From: an uncultured Eubacteriales bacterium
Lineage (GTDB): Bacteria > Bacillota > Clostridia > Peptostreptococcales > Anaerovoracaceae
Reading direction: 5' to 3'
Length of the DNA: 14,827 nt
NCBI GenBank assembly: GCA_902793875.1
Contig: CADBFL010000040.1
Location: forward strand, 1 to 14,827
Shown here: in pieces, positions 1 to 8,075 of the stretch
Layout of the letters: each line of letters starts with the position of its first letter
How positions within the stretch are numbered: the first letter of the stretch is position 1
Translations under genes and position numbers: made by a program
The notes under the pieces: generated by a model
What the model was told of the DNA's origin: nothing
Seen by the model: the letters and a program-made list of their open reading frames with translations, nothing else
Database searches by the model: none

Positions 1-258
1 ACCATAGCTTCGGGAAATCAGTTCATCGTGTCCGAGGAGTACTCCGACAGGCTCGAGAAGGACTTTGAGGCGATCGCCTGCGAGATGGAGGGCGCCGCCG
101 TAGCGGAGATCTGCGGTCAGTACGACACGCCTTTCGTCGTCATAAGGGCGATGTCCGACAAGGCCGACGGCAAGGCTCATGAGAGCTTCGACAATTTCGG
201 CGACGAAGCGGCCGACAATTCGAGCCGCATAGTGATGGAGATGCTGAAAAACATGTAA
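1..258 (+). CDS. mtnN: 5'-methylthioadenosine/S-adenosylhomocysteine nucleosidase, C-terminal part (partial)
   Basis: This is the 3' end of a gene that begins before the window. It is open in frame 1 from the first base and ends at TAA 256-258. The visible ~85 residues carry IASGNQFI near the left edge, the family signature EMEGAA (Glu that contacts the ribose of the substrate) and the RAMSDKAD segment, which contains the catalytic Asp and closes over the purine. This identifies an MTA/SAH nucleosidase (PNP/UDP family). These cytosolic enzymes split the adenine from methylthioadenosine and S-adenosylhomocysteine, recycling methionine and relieving methyltransferase inhibition. GTG at 28 is internal and not a start, because homology continues upstream of it. 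The LUD gene follows 23 bp downstream on the same strand, so the two are probably co-transcribed. The identification is firm; only the N-terminal half is unseen. Confidence 0.93.
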   Translation, partial: TIASGNQFIVSEEYSDRLEKDFEAIACEMEGAAVAEICGQYDTPFVVIRAMSDKADGKAHESFDNFGDEAADNSSRIVMEMLKNM

Positions 259-281
259 AGCAGCGATGCGAGGGGGAGAGA

Positions 282-911
282 ATGAACGAGAACATAACGA
301 AGAGAAATGAAAAGCTGGCTCAGAAGGTCATAAAGGGCCTTGAGAGCCGCAACGTGTCTGGATATTACGCGAAGGACAGGGACGAGGCTCTTAAGACAGC
401 GCTCGGCCTCATAAAAGAGGGAAGCACGGTCACGATGGGAGGCGCTGTCAGCGCTCACGAGATCGGCCTGGTCGACGCCCTGAAGAAGGGAAACTACGAC
501 TTCGTCGACAGGGATCAGATGGAAGACAAGAAGGCAGCCGCGCTCGCAGCGTACTCGGCCGATGTATTTCTCACGAGCGCCAACGCGATGACCGAGGACG
601 GCGTACTTGTGAACATAGACGGCAACGCCAACAGGGTGTCTGCGATCGCTCACGGACCGGAGAAGGTCATAGTCATCGCCGGCATGAACAAGGTGTGCGA
701 TGATCTCGACGGGGCGATGAAGAGGGCGCGCAATGTGGCTGCCCCGATAAACGCCCAGAGGTTCGGCCTCAGCACTCCGTGCTCGAAGACCGGCTCGTGC
801 ATGGACTGCAAGAGCCCTGACACCATCTGCTGCCAGTTCCTCATCACGAGATTCTCGCGTCATAAGGACCGCATCCATGTGATACTCGTGAACGACAGCC
901 TCGGGTTTTAG
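282..911 (+). CDS. LUD-domain (LutC/DUF162-type) protein, stand-alone
   Basis: The gene encodes 209 aa. The start is ATG 282, preceded by the strong site AGGGGGAG at 271-278. The body matches the LUD fold first named in lactate-utilisation proteins LutB/LutC: TVTMGGAVSAHEIG near residues 49-62, TSANAMTEDGVLVNIDGNAN near 98-117, then AIAHGPEKVIVIAG at 121-134. The C-terminus carries a cysteine cluster (C167, C173, C176, C183, C184), typical of the short Clostridia members and possibly metal binding. There are no lutA or lutB partners on either side, so a role in lactate oxidation is not supported by context, and the physiological substrate is unknown. The gene probably shares a transcript with mtnN upstream and ends before the hairpin at 958-983. 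There are no predicted membrane segments, so it should be cytosolic. Family assignment is confident; function is not. Confidence 0.85.
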   Translation: MNENITKRNEKLAQKVIKGLESRNVSGYYAKDRDEALKTALGLIKEGSTVTMGGAVSAHEIGLVDALKKGNYDFVDRDQMEDKKAAALAAYSADVFLTSANAMTEDGVLVNIDGNANRVSAIAHGPEKVIVIAGMNKVCDDLDGAMKRARNVAAPINAQRFGLSTPCSKTGSCMDCKSPDTICCQFLITRFSRHKDRIHVILVNDSLGF

Positions 912-957
912 AGGGAAAAATCAGAACAGACAGGAAAGTCAGGAAAAATATAAAAAT

Positions 958-983
958 TGATCCCGGCCGTGAGGCCGGGATCA
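958..983. terminator. Intrinsic, probably bidirectional terminator between the LUD gene and hsp20
   Basis: A perfect 11-bp stem (958-968 pairing with 973-983) encloses a GTGA tetraloop, with GC-rich core TCCCGGCC/GGCCGGGA. On the minus strand the stem is followed by AATTTTTAT, a good U-tract, so it fits best as the terminator of the minus-strand hsp20 gene that stops at 1056. On the + strand only ACTCATTT follows, a weaker tract, but it may also end the mtnN-LUD transcript. The convergent arrangement of the two genes supports a shared terminator. Confidence 0.85.
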
Positions 984-1055
984 CTCATTTGAAGCATCTT
1001 ATCTTTTCTGTGAATCAACGTATGAAGGTATTTTGAGAGATGAGAGGTTGCTTGT

Positions 1056-1508
1056 TTAGCCTTCGATCATGATGGTCTTCTTCTCAGGCAGCTCAGGCTC
1101 TTTTTCCTTAGGGAAGCAGAGTCTCAGAACGCCGTCCTCGAATCTGGCCTTCACATCGTTCTCGTCCAGGCCCTCGCCCACATAGAAGCTTCTCTGCATC
1201 GCGCCCGAGTAACGCTCCTTGCGAAGGACTGTGCCGTTGTCGTCTTTCTCGTCTTCGCTGACGGACTTGCAGGCGCCTACGGTGAGGTAGCCGTTGTCGA
1301 GAGTCAGCGAGATCTCGTCTTTCTTAAAGCCCGGCAGGTCGATGTCGAGCTCGTAGTTGCCGTCTTTGTCGCGGACGTCCGTCTTCATGAGCCCTGTCAT
1401 GTGCTTGCCGTAGAGCTTTCTTTCCGCCTCATCGTTTCTGAGACGAGGGAAGTCGAATCCCATGAAATCATCGAAGAAATCGTCGTTGAAAAGTTTTGGA
1501 TAGAACAT
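1056..1508 (-). CDS. hsp20: Hsp20/alpha-crystallin family small heat-shock protein
   Basis: The gene encodes 150 aa on the minus strand. The start at 1508 is fixed by AAGGAGG (1521-1515) six bases upstream. The short N-terminal arm is rich in Phe and Asp (FFDDFMGFDFPR). An alpha-crystallin domain follows from about residue 40 to 140 (ELDIDLPGFKKDEISLTLDNGYL, broken here for clarity as two strands) and ends in the diagnostic ARFEDGVLRLCFPK. The C-terminal tail holds an I-x-I motif (IMI, 146-148) used for oligomer contacts. Such proteins are ATP-independent cytosolic holdases that bind unfolding clients and hand them to DnaK/GroEL. Length is normal for the family. The gene stands alone, opposite to its neighbours, with its own CIRCE-controlled promoter and terminator, so it should be HrcA-repressed and induced by heat or unfolded protein. 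Confidence 0.95.
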   Translation of the reverse strand: MFYPKLFNDDFFDDFMGFDFPRLRNDEAERKLYGKHMTGLMKTDVRDKDGNYELDIDLPGFKKDEISLTLDNGYLTVGACKSVSEDEKDDNGTVLRKERYSGAMQRSFYVGEGLDENDVKARFEDGVLRLCFPKEKEPELPEKKTIMIEG

Positions 1509-1586
1509 AGTGTGCCTCCTTATGTAAATGATCTGTTTCGTTTGCTTCGCGGCCCTGAGGAGCCGCTTCTTTTTTCTGACAATGAC

Positions 1587-1615
1587 AATATAGCACTTCT
1601 GTTAGCACTCGTCAA
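1587..1615 (-). promoter_or_regulatory. Sigma-A type promoter of hsp20
   Basis: Reading the minus strand, a -35 box TTGACG (1615-1610) and a -10 box TATATT (1592-1587) are separated by exactly 17 bp. The predicted start of transcription is near 1580, leaving a leader of about 70 nt before the hsp20 start codon. The -35 box lies inside the CIRCE element, so HrcA binding would block RNA polymerase directly. Confidence 0.85.
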
Positions 1616-1628
1616 GAGCGAGTGCTAA
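1602..1628. promoter_or_regulatory. CIRCE operator (HrcA binding site), perfect match
   Basis: The half-sites TTAGCACTC (1602-1610) and GAGTGCTAA (1620-1628) flank a 9-nt spacer and match the CIRCE consensus at every position. CIRCE is the operator of the heat-shock repressor HrcA, usually placed before groESL and hrcA-grpE-dnaK. Here it covers the -35 region of the minus-strand hsp20 promoter. A partial extra half-site (TAGCACT, 1591-1597) lies next to it. The + strand promoter at 1702-1710 is about 75 bp away and is probably not controlled by it. Confidence 0.97.
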
Positions 1629-1701
1629 TATTTTCAAAAAAATTTTTCATCCGGTAAATATGTGAATTTAAGGTGAAATAATCACTAATTCCGGCCAGGC
1701 A

Positions 1702-1710
1702 TGCTATAAT
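1702..1710 (+). promoter_or_regulatory. Extended -10 promoter for the beta-CASP ribonuclease gene
   Basis: The sequence TGCTATAAT contains a perfect -10 hexamer (1705-1710) with the TGn extension. No good -35 box is seen at 16-18 bp (the region reads ATCACTAA), which fits an extended -10 promoter. Transcription would start near 1717, giving a leader of about 70 nt to the ATG at 1789. Confidence 0.65.
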
Positions 1711-1737
1711 AAGTCGTTGATTTATGTAATTATTCGC

Positions 1738-1757
1738 GGCCGGAGGCGATACCGGCC
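1738..1757 (+). other. Leader hairpin plus direct repeat in the ribonuclease mRNA 5' UTR
   Basis: GGCCGG (1738-1743) can pair with CCGGCC (1752-1757) around an 8-nt loop. The loop sequence AGGCGATA (1744-1751) recurs at 1766-1773, each time followed by nCGG; the second copy runs into the Shine-Dalgarno sequence. The arrangement would allow the ribosome binding region to be occluded or bound by a regulator, but no known leader class is recognised. Confidence 0.4.
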
Positions 1758-1775
1758 ATCTATCCAGGCGATAAC

Positions 1776-1780
1776 GGAGG
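1776..1780 (+). promoter_or_regulatory. Ribosome binding site fixing the ribonuclease start at 1789
   Basis: GGAGG ends 8 bases before ATG 1789. The in-frame ATG at 1717 lies at about the predicted transcription start and has no ribosome binding site, so 1789 is the real start. Confidence 0.85.
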
Positions 1781-1788
1781 AATATATA

Positions 1789-3435
1789 ATGAAAGTCACG
1801 TTTATCGGAGCAACTCATGAGGTCACGGGGTCCTGCACGCTTCTGCAGGCCTGCGGCAAGAACATCATCGTGGACTGCGGCATGGAGCAGGGGGCGGATC
1901 TGTTCGAGAACATCGAGATCCCCGTGGCTCCTTCGGACATCGACGCCGTCGTCGTGACGCACGCTCACATCGACCATACGGGCAAGCTCCCGTTCCTTGT
2001 AGCCAACGGCTATTCCGGGCCGATCTATTCTACCGAGGCGACCAAGCATCTCTGCGAGATAATGCTCAAGGACTCCGCTCACATACAGGAATTCGAAATG
2101 CAGTGGAGGAACCGCAAGGGCAAAAGAGCGGGCGCCGAAGAATACGAGCCTCTCTACACGATGGATGACGTCATGAACACTCTGCCGCTGTTCAAAACGG
2201 CGGGCTATGAGTCGGATATCCCTGTATTCGACGGCATCAACATAAGCTACACCGACGCGGGCCATCTGCTCGGCTCTGCCAGCGTGCTGTTCTCCATAAA
2301 CGAGGATGGGACGGAAAAAACGATACTCTTCTCAGGAGACATAGGGAACGTGGCGAAGCCTCTCATCAAGGCTCCTCAGGAGCCGCTCCACGCCGACTAC
2401 ATCGTGTGCGAGTCCACCTACGGGGACCGCGTCCATCCGGAGATCCCGGATTATGAGAAGCTGCTTACCGAGATAATCCAGCGCACCCTGGACAGGGGCG
2501 GCAACCTCGTCGTGCCGGCGTTCGCAGTCGGAAGGACGCAGGAGCTTCTGTACTTCATCAGGATCATAAAGGAGAAGGGACTGGTCAAGAACCATGCGGA
2601 CTTCCCGGTCGTGGTCGACAGCCCGCTCGCCGTCGAAGCGACCAACATATACAGCAACGAGCTTTACGACTACTACGACGAAGAGGCCATAGAGCTTCTG
2701 AAGGCGGGCGTCAATCCTGTGACCTTCCCGGATCTCAGGCTGTCGGTGACCAGCGACGAGTCCAGGGCCATCAACGACGACACGACTCCGAAGATCATAA
2801 TCTCGGCTTCGGGCATGTGCGAGGCGGGCCGCATCAGGCATCACCTGAAGCACAATCTCTGGAGGCCTGAGTGCACCATACTCTTCGTGGGATTCCAGAG
2901 CCAGGGCACGCTCGGAGCCAAGCTGCTCGACGGAGCGCCTGTCGTCAAGCTCTTCGGCGAGGAGATACAGGTAAAGGCCGAGATCGCCAGGATAGACTCG
3001 TTCAGCAGCCACGCAGACGAGCCGCACCTGCTCGAGTGGATAAAGGAGACGAACGTATCCTCGAGGATATTCATAAACCACGGAGAGGATCAGGTCACGG
3101 AAAGCTTCGCCGCCGAAGCCGCGAAGGCGACGGGGAAGGAAGCCGTGGCTCCGTACAGCGGCGAGGTATGGGATCTTGCAGCGAACGAGCTCCTGCATAA
3201 GGCCGAGGTAAAGCCTGTCATCAGAAAGCAGGCTCAGGGCCGGGCGGATCAGGACGATCACAGGTCGGAGGCGGCGATGTCTCCGGCGTTCAGAGACCTC
3301 AAGAACAGCGGCGTAGCCCTGATGCAGCTCATCGGCAAAAGCGAGGGCCATGCGAACAAGGAGCTCAACAAGATGCGCCGGGATATCGAGGCCATAATCG
3401 CGAAATACAATTCCGGGGAGGAAAGCAATGGATAA
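1789..3435 (+). CDS. Beta-CASP metallo-beta-lactamase-fold ribonuclease (RMMBL type)
   Basis: The gene encodes 548 aa. The metallo-beta-lactamase core shows the zinc motif HAHIDH (58-63), DAGHLLGS with His159, and SGDIGN with Asp184. The beta-CASP insert begins near ADYIVCESTYGDR (202-214) and includes VPAFAVGRTQELL, then SASGMCEAGRIRHHL (339-353). The RNA-metabolising (RMMBL) part follows with SFSSHAD (404-410) and FINHGEDQ. The last ~70 residues are a charged, mostly helical extension. Relatives (CPSF-73/YSH1-like bacterial and archaeal enzymes) are Zn-dependent endo- or exoribonucleases; its RNA target is unknown. It differs from RNase J in layout. Its stop overlaps the murI start by 8 bp, so the two are translationally coupled. 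All metal ligands visible are intact. Family call is secure; the specific cellular role is inferred. Confidence 0.9.
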   Translation: MKVTFIGATHEVTGSCTLLQACGKNIIVDCGMEQGADLFENIEIPVAPSDIDAVVVTHAHIDHTGKLPFLVANGYSGPIYSTEATKHLCEIMLKDSAHIQEFEMQWRNRKGKRAGAEEYEPLYTMDDVMNTLPLFKTAGYESDIPVFDGINISYTDAGHLLGSASVLFSINEDGTEKTILFSGDIGNVAKPLIKAPQEPLHADYIVCESTYGDRVHPEIPDYEKLLTEIIQRTLDRGGNLVVPAFAVGRTQELLYFIRIIKEKGLVKNHADFPVVVDSPLAVEATNIYSNELYDYYDEEAIELLKAGVNPVTFPDLRLSVTSDESRAINDDTTPKIIISASGMCEAGRIRHHLKHNLWRPECTILFVGFQSQGTLGAKLLDGAPVVKLFGEEIQVKAEIARIDSFSSHADEPHLLEWIKETNVSSRIFINHGEDQVTESFAAEAAKATGKEAVAPYSGEVWDLAANELLHKAEVKPVIRKQAQGRADQDDHRSEAAMSPAFRDLKNSGVALMQLIGKSEGHANKELNKMRRDIEAIIAKYNSGEESNG

Positions 3436-4089
3436 CAGGCCGATCGGGGTGTTCGACTCCGGACTCGGCGGCCTGACGTCTGTGCAGGAACTCCACAGGC
3501 AGCTTCCCGAAGAAAAGGTCATATACTACGGGGATACAGCGAGGACGCCGTACGGATCCAAGTCGCCCGAGACCATAATAAAGTTCGCCACGCAGATAGT
3601 GGATTACCTGGTCGCGCGCAACACCAAGATGATCCTGATCGCGTGCAATACGGTCACGGCGCTCGCGCTGGACTCTCTGAGAGAACGCTATCCTGCCATG
3701 CCTATCATAGGCGTGATCGGGCCGACGGTCAGAAAGGTCGTTTCCGACGGCTGCAGCAACGTGGGCGTCATAGCCACGAAGGCGACCATAGGAAGCGATG
3801 TGTACGGCAGGGAGCTTCGCGCGCTCGATCCTGACATCAAGGTGAGCAGCGCCGCGTGCCCGGCCATAGTGCCGCTCGTCGAGGAGGGCCTGACCGACAC
3901 GGAGATCATGGAGCCGAGGTCGTGAGCGAAGCCAGGAAGATACTGACCGACAGGCACATGCTCGCGTCGGGCTCGGAATTTACGGACAGGTATTACGCGA
4001 GCGACATGTCGGATAATTTCATCGCGATGACCGACATGCTTTTCAGGGACACGGATTTCAAAATACACCTGTTAAAACTTGAAGAATAG
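3428..4089 (+). pseudogene. murI: Glutamate racemase, broken by internal deletion and frameshift
   Basis: The N-terminal part (3428-3925) is a clear glutamate racemase: GVFDSGLGGLTS with the catalytic-site Asp10-Ser11, YYGDTARTPYG, and ACNTVTALAL with catalytic Cys73. It runs normally to PLVEEGLTDTEIME (to 3913), adds PRS and stops at 3923-3925. The racemase C-terminus resumes in the +1 frame from about 3913 (AEVVSEARKILTDR) and continues to TAG 4087-4089. The two pieces give about 162 + 58 residues, against about 265 for the family. The missing block is the one that carries the second catalytic cysteine (LGCTH motif) and the following helix-strand. Simple frameshifting cannot restore it. MurI makes D-glutamate for peptidoglycan. 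The start overlaps the upstream ribonuclease gene by 8 bp. An assembly or consensus error cannot be excluded from the sequence alone. Confidence 0.85.
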
Positions 4090-4107
4090 TAACTTTTCTT
4101 GTACAAT
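4079..4107 (+). promoter_or_regulatory. Sigma-A type promoter for the CYTH gene
   Basis: TTGAAG (4079-4084) and TACAAT (4102-4107) are separated by 17 bp. The -35 box lies in the last codons of the murI remnant. The predicted transcription start is near 4114, about 60 nt before the CYTH start codon. Confidence 0.65.
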
Positions 4108-4124
4108 CTATAGGCTTGCGCACT

Positions 4125-4134
4125 CTGACGTCAG
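4125..4134. promoter_or_regulatory. 10-bp perfect palindrome in the CYTH leader, possible operator
   Basis: CTGACGTCAG lies about 10-20 nt downstream of the predicted transcription start. It is nested inside a wider inverted repeat, GCGCA (4118-4122) with TGCGC (4148-4152). It could be a dimeric repressor site or a leader stem-loop. No known regulator is recognised. Confidence 0.3.
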
Positions 4135-4157
4135 CGATACGCCGGAATGCGCGGGAA

Positions 4158-4164
4158 AGAGGGA
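4158..4164 (+). promoter_or_regulatory. Ribosome binding site fixing the CYTH start at 4174
   Basis: AGAGGGA (with a further G at 4163-4165 region) sits about 9 bases before ATG 4174. An alternative in-frame ATG at 4147 would lie upstream of this site and add nine residues that break the conserved N-terminal ExExK placement. Confidence 0.75.
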
Positions 4165-4173
4165 GTTATTATT

Positions 4174-4785
4174 ATGGAAACTGAATTCAAATACGCGCTC
4201 AGCGACCCGTCGGTATTCGACGAGATCGTGAAGAACGCCGAGATCAACAGGATGGGGATCGAGGCCGTCGAGGTCATAGACATGCATGCGGACTATTTCG
4301 ACACCGAGGACTTCGATTTTCGCAAAAAGGGCATAGCCTACAGGATACGTCAGGAGGACGACCGCTGCACCGCTACCATCAAGTGGGACGTGAACGTCAA
4401 GGAGGGACTCCACCAGAGAGAGGAGTTCAATCTTGTGGTCAACGACGAGAGGTTCGCCGATGATCCGGATATCGAGATCTTCATCTCGAGCGACGCCTAC
4501 GAGGTTCTGCACAGGGCGGCGGGAGACAAGCCGCTCAGAAAGACCATATCCATGGACTACCAGCGCAGGCAGTTCAAGGTCGATACGGGAAAGTCCATAA
4601 GCTGCATATCCGTAGACGAGGGAGTGATCCATCACATGGACGGACACCTGGTGCCCATATGCGAGCTCGAGGTCGAGTGGTACTACGGCGACGAGGACGA
4701 TTTCATGAAGCTCGCCGGGCTCATACGCGACAAATACGGTCTCGTGGCCGAGGACAGGTCAAAGCTTCAGAGGGCGTTTGAGTAG
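4174..4785 (+). CDS. CYTH-domain protein (triphosphate tunnel metalloenzyme)
   Basis: The gene encodes 203 aa. It opens with METEFKYAL, the ExExK signature (E2, E4, K6) that defines CYTH proteins. Further tunnel residues follow in order: YFDTEDFDFRKKGIAYRIR (40-59) with paired basic residues, TIKW with K70, QREEF near 81-85, ELEVEW (164-169), and a terminal SKLQRAF (196-202) like the usual SKY-x-R end. Members hydrolyse inorganic tripolyphosphate, thiamine triphosphate or nucleoside triphosphates with Mg2+ or Mn2+, or act as class IV adenylate cyclases. Sequence alone does not say which; there is no fused CHAD domain, so polyphosphate granule association is not supported. The protein should be cytosolic. 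It has its own promoter (4079-4107) and is separated from tig by 42 bp. Confidence 0.85.
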   Translation: METEFKYALSDPSVFDEIVKNAEINRMGIEAVEVIDMHADYFDTEDFDFRKKGIAYRIRQEDDRCTATIKWDVNVKEGLHQREEFNLVVNDERFADDPDIEIFISSDAYEVLHRAAGDKPLRKTISMDYQRRQFKVDTGKSISCISVDEGVIHHMDGHLVPICELEVEWYYGDEDDFMKLAGLIRDKYGLVAEDRSKLQRAFE

Positions 4786-4808
4786 GATAACAAATCAAGC
4801 AATATAAA
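4778..4808 (+). promoter_or_regulatory. Possible weak promoter for the tig operon
   Basis: TTGAGT (4778-4783) and TATAAA (4803-4808) are separated by 19 bp, longer than ideal. The 42-bp gap between the CYTH gene and tig holds no terminator, so transcription may simply continue from 4079-4107. No CtsR heptamer repeat or CIRCE half-site is present here. Confidence 0.3.
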
Positions 4809-4827
4809 TCACGGAGGATATTATCAA

Positions 4828-6207
4828 ATGAAGGCAACACAGATTTCAAAGGAAAACGGAGTCGTAAAGTTCAGCATCGAATTCACTAAGGATGAATGGG
4901 CTGATGCGCTCAACAAGGCATACCTCGCAAACAGGGGGAAATTCTCTATCGACGGATTCCGCAAGGGCAAGGCTCCGAGAAAGATCATCGAGAACTACTA
5001 CGGTCACGACGTATTCTGGGACGAGGCTCTCAACGCTCTGCTCGAGAACGGCTACTACGACGCTCTGAAGGAGATGGACATAGAGGTCATCTCACAGCCT
5101 TCATTCGATGCTCCTGAGATCAAAAAGGACGAGCCTGTCGTGCTCACAGGAAGCGTGCAGGTATTCCCTGAGATCGACGTAAAGAAATACAAGGGCCTCG
5201 AGATCGAGAAGATCGAGACGAAGATCGGCGACAAGGAAGTCAAGGCAGAGCTCGAAAAAGTGCAGAAGAGCCAGGCAAGGATGGAGAACGTCGAGGACAG
5301 AGCCTCCGAGAAGGGCGACACTCTCGTGTTCGACTTCGAGGGCTTTGTGGACGGCGAGGCCTTCAGCGGCGGAACGGCCGAGAACTACGAGCTCGAGCTC
5401 GGTTCGGGACAGTTCATCCCGGGCTTCGAAGAGCAGCTTGAGGGAAAGAAGCCGGGAGACGAGTGCGACGTAGAGGTCGTGTTCCCGGGAGACTATCACG
5501 CAGAGGAGCTCGCGGGCAAGCCTGCCGTGTTCAAGTGCAAGATCCACGAGATCAAGAAAGAGATACTGCCTGAGATCGACGACGAGCTGGCAAGCGATGT
5601 GAGCGAGTTCGAGACGCTGGCTGAGTACAAGAAGGACCTGAAGAAGAAACTCCAGGAGCAGGCGAGCGAGACCGATCTTTCCGTCATGAAGGACAGGGCT
5701 CTCGAGAAGCTCTACGAGTCGAACGACATCGAGGTGCCTGAGGTCATGATCGCGGGCGAGATCGACAACATGCTCTACGACATGAACCAGAACCTCGCGG
5801 CGCAGGGGCTCGGACTCCAGCAGTACATGGACTGGACGGGAAAGACCATCGAAGAGGTCAGAGAAGAGACGAAGCCTGAGGCCGAGAAGAGGGTAAAGAC
5901 GAGGATACTCCTCAAGAACGTCATCAGGATGGAGGGCCTTGCTGCGGACGAAGAGGAAGTCGGAAAGCTCATGGAGGACTTCGCGGCCCAGTACGGCATG
6001 ACCATCGACCAGGTAAAGGAGATGGCAGGCCCTGAGACTGAGAACTACTTCAGAGAGGACGCCGCGACAAAGAAGGCCATCGATCTCATCTTCGACAACG
6101 CGAAGCAGAAGGCCGCAAAGAAGGAAACAAAGAAAGATACAAAGGAGAAGACCGAAAAGAAGGCTGCTCCTAAGAAGACGAAGAAGGCCGAAAAAGAGGA
6201 TAAGTAA
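4828..6207 (+). CDS. tig: Trigger factor, ribosome-associated chaperone and peptidyl-prolyl isomerase
   Basis: The gene encodes 459 aa, starting at ATG 4828 with GGAGG at 4813-4817. The N-terminal ribosome-binding domain has the signature GFRKGKAP (43-50), which docks on L23 at the exit tunnel. The FKBP-type PPIase domain spans about 155-245 ([43 protein letters not shown]). The helical C-terminal arms, about 250-425, cradle nascent chains. An extra tail (429-459) is almost entirely Lys, Glu, Thr and Ala. Such tails occur in some Clostridia and are probably disordered. It is the first gene of a tightly packed operon, overlapping clpP by one base (TAATG). The pairing of nascent-chain folding with ClpXP and Lon is a conserved bacterial neighbourhood. 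Confidence 0.97.
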   Translation: MKATQISKENGVVKFSIEFTKDEWADALNKAYLANRGKFSIDGFRKGKAPRKIIENYYGHDVFWDEALNALLENGYYDALKEMDIEVISQPSFDAPEIKKDEPVVLTGSVQVFPEIDVKKYKGLEIEKIETKIGDKEVKAELEKVQKSQARMENVEDRASEKGDTLVFDFEGFVDGEAFSGGTAENYELELGSGQFIPGFEEQLEGKKPGDECDVEVVFPGDYHAEELAGKPAVFKCKIHEIKKEILPEIDDELASDVSEFETLAEYKKDLKKKLQEQASETDLSVMKDRALEKLYESNDIEVPEVMIAGEIDNMLYDMNQNLAAQGLGLQQYMDWTGKTIEEVREETKPEAEKRVKTRILLKNVIRMEGLAADEEEVGKLMEDFAAQYGMTIDQVKEMAGPETENYFREDAATKKAIDLIFDNAKQKAAKKETKKDTKEKTEKKAAPKKTKKAEKEDK

Positions 6208-6788
6208 TGAACTATGTACCATATGTGGTCGAGCAGACCGGCCAGGGCGAACGCACCTATGACATATACTCGAGGCTGTTGATCGACAGGATCATTTTCA
6301 TAGACGAGGAGATCACCGAGCACACGGCGAGCGTCGTCGTGGCGCAGCTTCTCTTCCTCGAGGCGCAGGATCCGGATAAGGACATCAACATATATATCAA
6401 TTCGCCGGGAGGCATGGTGACCGCCGGGCTTGCGATATATGACACGATGAGGTTCATAAAGCCGGACATCAGCACCATATGCGTCGGCATGGCCGCCAGC
6501 ATGGGGGCCGTCCTGCTCGCCGCCGGCACGAAGGGCAAGAGATACGCTCTTCCGAACGCCGAGATTATGATCCACCAGCCGCTGGGAGGCTTCCAGGGCC
6601 AGGCTTCGGATATCAAGATCAACGCCGACCACATCCTCGAGATAAAGGACAGGCTCAACCGCATACTGGCTGAAGCGACGGGTCAGGATCTTTCGGTCAT
6701 CGAGAAGGATACCGACAGAGACAACTACATGAGCGCGGCCGATGCGGCGGAATACGGCCTGGTCGACAAGGTAATAGAGAAACACTAA
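6207..6788 (+). CDS. clpP: ATP-dependent Clp protease proteolytic subunit
   Basis: The gene encodes 193 aa. The Ser-His-Asp triad is intact: Ser98 in GMAASMGA, His123 in MIHQPLGG, and Asp172 in [16 protein letters not shown] (65-69 region) forms the oxyanion and substrate-binding segment, and the N-terminus [20 protein letters not shown] matches the axial-loop region of Firmicute ClpP. It assembles as a tetradecameric chamber that degrades proteins unfolded by ClpX, encoded immediately downstream. The start codon overlaps the tig stop, so translation is likely coupled; the gap to clpX is 15 bp. No CtsR site precedes it, unlike many free-standing clpP genes of Bacilli. Confidence 0.97.
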   Translation: MNYVPYVVEQTGQGERTYDIYSRLLIDRIIFIDEEITEHTASVVVAQLLFLEAQDPDKDINIYINSPGGMVTAGLAIYDTMRFIKPDISTICVGMAASMGAVLLAAGTKGKRYALPNAEIMIHQPLGGFQGQASDIKINADHILEIKDRLNRILAEATGQDLSVIEKDTDRDNYMSAADAAEYGLVDKVIEKH

Positions 6789-6803
6789 CAGGCAGAGGGA
6801 CGA

Positions 6804-8074
<1,271 letters not shown>

Positions 8075-8075
<1 letters not shown>

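Noticed and set aside
177..878. 233-codon open frame on the minus strand
   Set aside because: Antisense to mtnN and the LUD gene, both clear families.
1717..1788. Upstream start for the beta-CASP ribonuclease at ATG 1717
   Set aside because: It coincides with the predicted transcription start, and the added 24 residues are unlike the family; GGAGG supports 1789.
2332..3522. 396-codon open frame on the minus strand
   Set aside because: Antisense to the beta-CASP ribonuclease gene, with no recognisable motif and no ribosome binding site.
3905..3930. Programmed ribosomal frameshift in murI
   Set aside because: There is no slippery heptamer at the junction, and shifting frame would still leave out the block with the second catalytic cysteine, so a deletion explains the data better.
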